In this document: piece by piece, positions 12,687 through 17,908 of the stretch
How positions within the stretch are numbered: the first letter of the stretch is position 1
How the letters are laid out: every line of letters begins with the position of its first letter
Source: CAZLKN01 sp964560135
Lineage (GTDB): Bacteria; Actinomycetota; JAICYB01
NCBI GenBank assembly: GCA_964560135.1
Contig: CAZLKN010000058.1
Span: 1 to 17,908, forward strand
DNA: 17,908 nucleotides
Direction: 5' to 3'
Position numbers and translations under genes: made by a program
Notes under the pieces: generated by a model
Told to the model about the DNA's origin: nothing
Databases searched by the model: none
Seen by the model: the letters and a program-made list of their open reading frames with translations, nothing else

Positions 12687-12689
12687 CGG

Positions 12690-13490
12690 TCAGCGGCCCT
12701 TGAACTCGCCCTGACGCTTCTCGAAGGCGGCGGCGACGGCCTCCTGCAGGTCCTCAGAGCGCAGGCAGATCGACTGTGCGTGCGCCACACGGCGCATGTT
12801 CTCCTCCAGCGTCAGCTCGTGCGCGTCGTTGAGGAGCTGCTTGCCGAGCTGGACGGCCAGCGGGGGCCGGGAGGCGAGGTCCTGCGCAAGGGCGAGGGCT
12901 TCGTCCTGGAGACGGGCGGCCGGGACCACCCGGTTCACGATGCCCATCTCGAATGCCTCCTCGGCGGTGAATTTCCGTGCCGTCCACGTCAGCTCCTTGG
13001 CGACCGCGGGGCCCACCAGGCGCACCAGGTGGTGCGTGCCCCCGAGGTCGGGGACGAGGCCGTAGGTGCTCTCGAACACCGACAGGGTCGTCCCCTCGGC
13101 GCACAGACGGATGTCGGCGGCAAGGGCGAGCTGGATGCCGGCTCCCAGCGCGAACCCGTGGACGGCGGCCACCACCGGCTTCAGCATCCGCGGCCAGACG
13201 ACGAACCCCTCCTGGGTGCGTCCGATGGCCTCGGTGACGCCCGTCGGTCCGATGCCGTCCCCGCCGGCGAGCCCCCCGCCGGCGAACGACGACAGGTCGA
13301 GCCCGGAGCTGAACGCCCGGCCCTCGCCGCGCAGCAGCACCGCCCGCACGCTCGCATCGGTCTCGATGCGCAGGCCCGTGTCACGCAACGCCTCGAACAC
13401 CTCGCGGCTCATCGCGTTGAGCTTGTCGGGACGGTTCAGGGTGACGACGGCGACGGCGCCGTCCATCTCGGTGCGCACGACCTCCGACAT
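12690..13490 (-). CDS. Enoyl-CoA hydratase/isomerase (crotonase) family protein
   Basis: The 266-residue crotonase-fold enzyme acts on an enoyl-CoA or related thioester. Marks are VAVVTLNRPDKLNAMS at the start, FSSGLDLSSF (oxyanion loop), AAVHGFALGAGIQLALAADIRLC, and FESTYGLVPDLGGTHHLVRLVG. By alignment the first hydratase Glu is Gln120 and the second is Glu140, with an Asp at 148. Glu140 and Asp148 match the pair used by dienoyl-CoA isomerases (Glu196/Asp204 in the rat enzyme), whose third acid is Gln here. An isomerase or unusual hydratase is therefore more likely than classic EchA. ATG at 13490 has GGGAGG 5 nt upstream. The TGA lies 3 nt from the assembly gap, so any downstream operon partner is hidden. 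It diverges from the alpha/beta hydrolase gene by 43 nt. Confidence 0.92.
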   Translation of the reverse strand: MSEVVRTEMDGAVAVVTLNRPDKLNAMSREVFEALRDTGLRIETDASVRAVLLRGEGRAFSSGLDLSSFAGGGLAGGDGIGPTGVTEAIGRTQEGFVVWPRMLKPVVAAVHGFALGAGIQLALAADIRLCAEGTTLSVFESTYGLVPDLGGTHHLVRLVGPAVAKELTWTARKFTAEEAFEMGIVNRVVPAARLQDEALALAQDLASRPPLAVQLGKQLLNDAHELTLEENMRRVAHAQSICLRSEDLQEAVAAAFEKRQGEFKGR

Positions 13491-13521
13491 CGGTTCCTCC
13501 CTGTCGCTTCGGTGAGGGCCA

Positions 13522-13528
13522 TAGGATA
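13522..13528. promoter_or_regulatory. Overlapping divergent -10 boxes (TAGGAT + / TATCCT -)
   Basis: TAGGATA at 13522-13528 reads TAGGAT on the plus strand, 6 nt before the hydrolase ATG at 13534, and TATCCT on the minus strand, 32 nt before the crotonase ATG. The plus box implies a leaderless mRNA; the minus side leaves room for the GGGAGG site. The two -10 boxes share five base pairs. Confidence 0.45.
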
Positions 13529-13533
13529 CGGGG

Positions 13534-14328
13534 ATGCCGAGGGTGAAGGTCGGGGCCGCAACGCTGTTCGCCGAGGTGCAGGGCGAAGGGGATCCCATCG
13601 TGCTCATCTGCGGGACGGGCATGGACTCGCAGGCGTGGGCGATGCAGGCGGCTCCGCTCGCTCAGAGCCGCCGGGTCGTCCTGTTCGACAGCCGCGACTC
13701 CGGACGTTCGTCGTACGTCGACCACGACTACACGCCCGCGGACATGGCCCGCGACACCGCAGAGCTCCTGGGGGAACTCGGGATCGAGCGGGCCGACGTC
13801 CTCGGGTACTCCCTCGGCGGTGCGGTGGCGCAGGAGCTCGCGCTCGCCGCACCGGAGCTCGTCCGCAGCCTCGTGCTGCTGTGCACCTGGGCCGCACCGG
13901 ACGCCTGGCTGCTCCAGCGCTTCCGCGCCTGGGAGCGCCTCGCCACGAAACTGGAGCGCGCCGACATCGTCGAGGTCGCGATGACCGACCTGTTCACGCC
14001 GGCGTGGTTCCAGGAGCCGGCGGGACAAGAGGCCTTCCGGGCTTTGTCCGCCGCGAATCCCTACCCGCAACGCCGCGAGGGTGCGGTCCGCCAGTGGCGG
14101 GCGGACCAGGCCCACGACGCACGCGACCGTCTGGATGGCATCGGCTGTCCGGCCCTGGTCGTCGGGGGCCGGGTCGATCCGCTGGTGCCCGTCCGCTTCT
14201 CCGAGGAGCTCGCCGAGTTGATCCCTGATGCGCGCCTCGACGTCCTCGACGGCGCGCACGCGCCCCACATCGAGGACGTGGACACGTTCTTGGGGATCCT
14301 CGAAGCCTTTCTCGGCAGCCGCGCCTGA
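13534..14328 (+). CDS. Alpha/beta fold hydrolase
   Basis: The 264-residue protein is a single-domain alpha/beta hydrolase. It has IVLICGTGMDSQAW (oxyanion region), the line VVLFDSRDSGRSS, the nucleophile elbow GYSLGG (Ser93), GGRVDPLVP (Asp215), and DGAHAPHIED (His242) as the triad. The pattern resembles 3-oxoadipate enol-lactonase, peroxidase-like and ester hydrolases, but the reaction cannot be fixed from sequence. No signal peptide is present. The ATG at 13534 lacks a ribosome site; a TAGGAT box 6 nt upstream suggests a leaderless transcript. It shares a 43-nt divergent region with the crotonase gene, so the two may be co-regulated (inference), and it is convergent with the HesB-like gene 14 nt away. 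Confidence 0.92.
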   Translation: MPRVKVGAATLFAEVQGEGDPIVLICGTGMDSQAWAMQAAPLAQSRRVVLFDSRDSGRSSYVDHDYTPADMARDTAELLGELGIERADVLGYSLGGAVAQELALAAPELVRSLVLLCTWAAPDAWLLQRFRAWERLATKLERADIVEVAMTDLFTPAWFQEPAGQEAFRALSAANPYPQRREGAVRQWRADQAHDARDRLDGIGCPALVVGGRVDPLVPVRFSEELAELIPDARLDVLDGAHAPHIEDVDTFLGILEAFLGSRA

Positions 14329-14342
14329 GACGCGGCGACGAG

Positions 14343-14624
14343 CTACTGGCGGACGACGAGTTCGGCGCCGTCCTCGGTCGGACGGGCGTCGAGCACGGCC
14401 TCGTCGAGCATCTGGGTAAGGTCGCCTTCGACGAACACCCGCACGCCGGCCTGTTCCGTGATGGCGTCGCCGTCATCGGGGGCGTCGCGGAACGCCAGAC
14501 CGATCACTTCCTGGCCCTCGTCGGTCCGGGCACGCTGGATGCGCACACCCGCTTCCTCGGGGGCTCCTGCCTGTTCGCGCATGGAACCGAGCACTGCTGC
14601 TGCCGCCTCCGTGACCTGGAGCAT
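14343..14624 (-). CDS. HesB/IscA-like protein without cysteines
   Basis: The 93-residue protein follows the A-type Fe-S carrier layout: MLQVTEAAAAVLGSMRE, then GVRIQRARTDEGQEVIGLAFRDAPDDGD, AGVRVFVEGDLTQMLDEAVLDA and ELVVRQ. It contains no Cys at all, so the three cysteines that bind iron or clusters in IscA/ErpA are missing. Small actinobacterial relatives annotated as Fe-S biosynthesis proteins share this loss, so a role in cluster assembly is doubtful. ATG at 14624 has an excellent SD (AAGGAGGTG at 14629-14637), suggesting strong translation. The longer frame upstream of it is non-coding in character. It stands alone, convergent with the hydrolase gene and divergent from the beta-propeller lipoprotein gene. 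Confidence 0.75.
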   Translation of the reverse strand: MLQVTEAAAAVLGSMREQAGAPEEAGVRIQRARTDEGQEVIGLAFRDAPDDGDAITEQAGVRVFVEGDLTQMLDEAVLDARPTEDGAELVVRQ

Positions 14625-14795
14625 GCGGCACCTCCTTCGCTGATCGCGTGCATCCACCCGATCACATACCCACCCCCACGTCAAAGACCACATCCTGACC
14701 AGCGACACCGGCGTGCGCGCCTGCATCGACTGAACCGGCTCCCCGTCCTCGGCGTTGGAGGACCAGAAACGACAGCCGCGGGAGGGAGAGGCAGG
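14625..14795. other. Divergent intergenic region of 171 nt
   Basis: It holds the SD for the HesB-like gene (14629-14637) and a TTGACG-like -35 candidate on the minus strand near 14684, but no matching -10 at normal spacing. On the plus strand only the GGGAGGGAGAGG ribosome site is clear. No RNA gene or repeat is seen. Confidence 0.35.
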
Positions 14796-16733
14796 ATGAC
14801 GGGACGGGTGCTGGTTCTGGCGGTGCTGCTCGTGACAGCGGGCTGCACGACGGACACGACGACGCTGAGCTCCCAGCGCATCCGCAACGCGCCCACCCCG
14901 CCACCGACCCCGGCCGCCACCCCCGAACCTCCGCCCGTGGAGCCGGTCGAGGTGAAGGCCGCATCGGTGGGGCTGGAGCGGTTCTCGTCCTGCGACGACC
15001 TGCTCGGCCTCCTACGGGAACAGGCCCGGGATCATGTCGGCCCGTACGGCATCGGTCACCTGGACGCGGTCGCCCAATCCGCAGAGTCACGGGAAGCCTC
15101 GGGCGACCAGCGCACATCCGCCCCTGCGTCGGCCCCCGTCCACTCGACGGCCAACGTCCAGGAGACGGGGGTGGACGAACCCGACCTCGTGGCGACGGAC
15201 GGACGCCGCATCGTCGCCGTCGCCCGGGGCCACCTCCAGGTTGTGATCCCCGGCGAGGAACCCCGCCTCGCGGCCTCGCTGCCCATCGACGGCGCGCAGC
15301 GGCTGCTGCTCTCCGGTGACCGCGTGATCGCGCTCGGCACCTCCCGGTCCTCCGGGAGCCGGGACGCGGCGACCCGCGTGGTGGTGGTCGACATCCGCGA
15401 TCCGCACCGTCCGGCAGAGACCGCCCGCATCGACCTCGAGGGTTCCTACGTTTCGGCCCGGATGGTCGACGGCATCGTCCGGGTGGTGGTCGGGTCCGCC
15501 GCCGTCGGGCTGCCGTGGGAGCACCCCGATCAGAACCGCTCCCCCGAACAGGCCGAAGCCCGCAACCGGGAGCTGATCGACCACGCACCGATCGACGCCT
15601 GGCTGCCGCGCTTCACCGCCGAGCGCAACGGGGCCCGCACCGCCGGTTCGCTCGTGGAATGCGACCAGGTACACCACCCCGGCGACTTCTCCGGGTTCGG
15701 GCTCACCACCGTGGTGACGCTCGATCCCGCGGACCCGGAGCCCGCCGACGACGCCTCGGTGCTCGCCGACACCCAGACCGTCTATGCGTCGGCGACGAGC
15801 CTCTACGTGGCGACGCAGCGCTGGCCGGAGATGGACACCGACCGGGCCGAGGCCGTGCCCGTACCCGCCGGCACCACCGAGATCCACCGCTTCGACATCG
15901 CCGACCCGCGTCGTGCCCGGTACGCCGCCTCCGGGACGGTTCCCGGACGCCTGCTCAACCAGTGGTCGCTGTCCGAGCACGACGGACGGCTGCGCGCCGC
16001 CACCACGACCTGGGGGCACGGCGATCCCGACCTCCCGGGAGCAAGCGAGAGCCGGGTCGCCGTCCTCCAGCAGCGTGACGGCGCCCTCGTGGAGACGGCG
16101 TCCGTGGACGGGCTGGGCAAGGGCGAGCGGATCTACGCCGTCCGGTTCATGGGACCGCTGGCCTACGTCGTCACCTTCCGCGAGATCGACCCGCTGTACG
16201 TCGTGGATCTGACCGATCCGGCGCGTCCGCGGGTCGCGGGCGAGCTGAAGATCCCCGGCTACTCCGCGTACCTGCACCCGGTCGGCGACGGGCTGCTGCT
16301 CGGCGTGGGTCAGGACGCGAGCGAGGACGGACGGACGCTCGGCACCCAGGTCTCGCTGTTCGACGTCCGCGATCCGGCCCGGCCCACGCGCACGCACCAT
16401 CTGCGGTTCGACGGCGCGCACAGCGAGGTGGAGCACGACCATCTGGCCTTCCTGTGGTGGCAGCCCCGCGGGCTGGCCTTTCTCCCGATGCAGATCCACG
16501 ACCCCGAACAGGACTGGACGGGCGTGAGCGTCGTGCGTGCCGCGGGCGGCCTGGACGAGGTCGGTCGCGTGTCCCATCCCGCCCCTGAGGGCCGGGAGCA
16601 CCACGGCCTCGGTGGGATCCGGCGGTCGCTGGTGATCGGCGACAGCCTGTTCACCGTCTCGGAGGCCGGGGTCCTCGCCACCGATCTCGGTACGCTCGAG
16701 GACCGGGGCTGGGTCTCGTTCGAGGAACCCTGA
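14796..16733 (+). CDS. Beta-propeller domain lipoprotein (PF09826-like)
   Basis: The 645-residue protein begins with a lipoprotein signal (MTGRVLVLAVLLVTAGC, lipobox Cys17) and a Thr/Pro-rich tether (about 18-50). It then has the line STANVQETGVDEPDLVATDG, the hallmark start of the secreted beta-propeller family seen in actinobacteria, archaea and firmicutes. Repeated blade strands follow, with pairs such as VVVVDIRDPHRPAETARIDL, YVVDLTDPARPRVAGELKIPG and VSLFDVRDPARPTRTHHLRF. These proteins sit on the outer face of the membrane; their ligand is unknown. The ATG at 14796 is preceded by GGGAGGGAGAGG. The tether motif RIRNAP matches RIRTAP in the TIM-barrel lipoprotein at 5692-6717, and CTTD matches the kelch lipoprotein. 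Its TGA directly abuts the stop of dinB. Confidence 0.92.
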   Translation: MTGRVLVLAVLLVTAGCTTDTTTLSSQRIRNAPTPPPTPAATPEPPPVEPVEVKAASVGLERFSSCDDLLGLLREQARDHVGPYGIGHLDAVAQSAESREASGDQRTSAPASAPVHSTANVQETGVDEPDLVATDGRRIVAVARGHLQVVIPGEEPRLAASLPIDGAQRLLLSGDRVIALGTSRSSGSRDAATRVVVVDIRDPHRPAETARIDLEGSYVSARMVDGIVRVVVGSAAVGLPWEHPDQNRSPEQAEARNRELIDHAPIDAWLPRFTAERNGARTAGSLVECDQVHHPGDFSGFGLTTVVTLDPADPEPADDASVLADTQTVYASATSLYVATQRWPEMDTDRAEAVPVPAGTTEIHRFDIADPRRARYAASGTVPGRLLNQWSLSEHDGRLRAATTTWGHGDPDLPGASESRVAVLQQRDGALVETASVDGLGKGERIYAVRFMGPLAYVVTFREIDPLYVVDLTDPARPRVAGELKIPGYSAYLHPVGDGLLLGVGQDASEDGRTLGTQVSLFDVRDPARPTRTHHLRFDGAHSEVEHDHLAFLWWQPRGLAFLPMQIHDPEQDWTGVSVVRAAGGLDEVGRVSHPAPEGREHHGLGGIRRSLVIGDSLFTVSEAGVLATDLGTLEDRGWVSFEEP

Positions 16734-17897
16734 TCAAGGGTCGGGGGACGGATCGATGAGCCGCGCGAGCCGGACGGCCTCGGAGCCGAAGCGGCGGCGG
16801 ACGCCCTCCAGCGCCTCCTCGGCCTTCGCGTAGCTCGGGCCGGAGTCGAAGGAGAGCTGCTCGGTCACCGGACCGTCGGTGAACCCGGACACCGTGACCC
16901 CCAGCAGCCGGACGCTCTGGCGTCCGCGACGGAAGGCGGCGTACGCCTCGCGGGCGGCGGCGTGGATCGTCCAGACGTCACTCGTCGGGGTGGACAGCGT
17001 CCGCGAGCGGGTGTGGGTGGCGAAGGACGCCAGCCGGATCTTCAGGGTCACCGTCCTGCCCGTGAGCTTCTGCGCGACGAGCCGTGACGCCACCCGGTCG
17101 GCCAGACGCAGGATCTCCGCGCCGATCGCGTCCTCGGAGGTGAGGTCGCGGTCGAAGGTCTCCTCGGCCCCCACGCTCTTGGCCCGCACCGCCGGGGTCA
17201 CCGGCCGCTCGTCGATCCCGTGGGCGAGGTCGTGCAGGCTCCTGCCCGCCGACGCCCCGATCGCGCCCCGCAGCACGGACGCCGGCGTCGCAGCCAGATC
17301 GGCGATCGTGCGGATGCCCAGACGTCCGAGGGCGTCCGCGGTGGCCTGCCCGACCCCCCACAGCTCGGAGACGGACAGCGGGTGCAGGAACGCGACCGGA
17401 TCGTCGACGATCAGCAGCCCGTCGGGCTTACAGTGTCGCGACGCGACCTTGGCGACGAGCTTCGACGGTCCCCCGCCGACGGAGCACACGAGGTCGAGTT
17501 CGGAGCGCACCCGTTCGCGGATCGCCGCACCGATCTGCCCGCTCGAGCCGTACAGGCGGTGGGCGCCGGCCACGTCGCAGAACGCCTCGTCGAGCGAGAT
17601 CGGCTCGACCACGGGGGTGAACGCATCGAGGATCGCCCGGAACCGTCCGGAGGCTTCCTGGTAGGCGGCGAAGTCGGGCGGCACGAAGACCGTCGCCGGA
17701 CACAGCCGGCGCGCGCGGGCCGCCGGCATCCCGTTGCGCACCCCCGCGGCACGGGCCTCGTAGGAGCACGACAGCACCACGCCGCGGGCGGCATGGCCTC
17801 CGACCACCAGCGGGCGGCCGGTGAGCTCGGGCCGCCGTCTGCGCTCCACCGAGGCGTAGAAGGCGTCCAGGTCGACGTGCAGGATGTCGGAACGCAT
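16734..17897 (-). CDS. dinB: DNA polymerase IV (Y-family translesion polymerase)
   Basis: The 387-residue enzyme copies damaged DNA. The catalytic palm has DLDAFYASVE with Asp9 (and Asp11), and SLDEAF with Asp103 and Glu104. Tyr14 lies at the steric-gate position that excludes ribonucleotides. Then come CSVGGGPSKLVAKVASRHCKPDG in the palm, a helix-hairpin-helix line ELWGVGQATADALGRLGIRTI, and the little-finger domain with VGAEETFDRDL and TVTLKIRLASFATHTRSRTL. Near the end QLSFD (347-351) is a degenerate beta-clamp-binding motif (QLxLF type), followed by about 36 residues. ATG at 17897 has AGGAG at 17904-17908, just inside the window edge. The promoter lies outside, so SOS control cannot be judged. 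It is a complete gene of normal length. Confidence 0.95.
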   Translation of the reverse strand: MRSDILHVDLDAFYASVERRRRPELTGRPLVVGGHAARGVVLSCSYEARAAGVRNGMPAARARRLCPATVFVPPDFAAYQEASGRFRAILDAFTPVVEPISLDEAFCDVAGAHRLYGSSGQIGAAIRERVRSELDLVCSVGGGPSKLVAKVASRHCKPDGLLIVDDPVAFLHPLSVSELWGVGQATADALGRLGIRTIADLAATPASVLRGAIGASAGRSLHDLAHGIDERPVTPAVRAKSVGAEETFDRDLTSEDAIGAEILRLADRVASRLVAQKLTGRTVTLKIRLASFATHTRSRTLSTPTSDVWTIHAAAREAYAAFRRGRQSVRLLGVTVSGFTDGPVTEQLSFDSGPSYAKAEEALEGVRRRFGSEAVRLARLIDPSPDP

Positions 17898-17908
17898 GTA
17901 CGTCTCCT

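Noticed and set aside
12216..14228. Plus-strand open frame spanning the N gap
   Set aside because: It reads through 100 N of unknown length and overlaps the crotonase gene antisense and the hydrolase gene out of frame.
1..17908. Defence island, prophage or insertion sequence
   Set aside because: No transposase, integrase, nuclease, helicase or phage structural gene, and no terminal inverted or target-site repeats, could be recognised.

Overview
The window is very GC-rich (about 70% by eye). It is densely packed, uses many GTG starts and 4-nt start/stop overlaps, and encodes families common in Actinomycetota: DUF4129 transglutaminase, several FadE-type acyl-CoA dehydrogenases, a PF09826-type beta-propeller lipoprotein and SHOCT proteins. 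I infer an actinobacterial chromosome, probably a deep-branching environmental lineage. The exactly 100-base N run at 12587-12686 shows that this is a scaffolded draft. I see no rRNA, tRNA, CRISPR array, transposase or phage gene.

Left part (1-4133): the C-terminal end of a membrane transglutaminase, a small lysine-rich orphan on the minus strand, an S9 prolyl-oligopeptidase-family peptidase, a class I SAM methyltransferase that appears to start at CTG, and a hemerythrin-like protein. Strands alternate gene by gene, and each convergent pair is only 8-10 nt apart.

Central operon (4134-8971, minus strand): five genes, each joined to the next by a 4-nt GTGA or ATGA overlap. In transcription order they are acyl-CoA dehydrogenase, six-bladed kelch lipoprotein, GH18-like TIM-barrel lipoprotein, a second acyl-CoA dehydrogenase, and a SnoaL/NTF2-like protein. 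A TAGACT box 7 nt before the first ATG suggests a leaderless transcript. Mixing cytoplasmic acyl-CoA oxidation enzymes with two exported lipoproteins is the most unusual arrangement in the window.

Middle (9003-12586): a small secreted four-cysteine protein; a region of lower GC with a strong 13-bp hairpin and an SRPBCC gene of atypical codon use; a SHOCT membrane protein; and a minus-strand set of overlapping genes. That set is a small tail-anchored membrane protein, a 51-residue protein with a degenerate P-loop, and an APH-fold phosphotransferase. A plus-strand gene start is cut off by the assembly gap.

Right part (12690-17908): an enoyl-CoA hydratase/isomerase and an alpha/beta hydrolase diverge from a 43-nt region whose two -10 boxes overlap. 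They are followed by a cysteine-free HesB/IscA-like protein, a large beta-propeller lipoprotein and DNA polymerase IV (dinB), the last two having abutting stop codons. The two acyl-CoA dehydrogenases and the crotonase point to fatty acid, sterol or similar acyl-CoA breakdown, but they are not one operon. I do not find a clear defence, biosynthetic or mobile system; the novel material is at the level of operon design and small unknown proteins.
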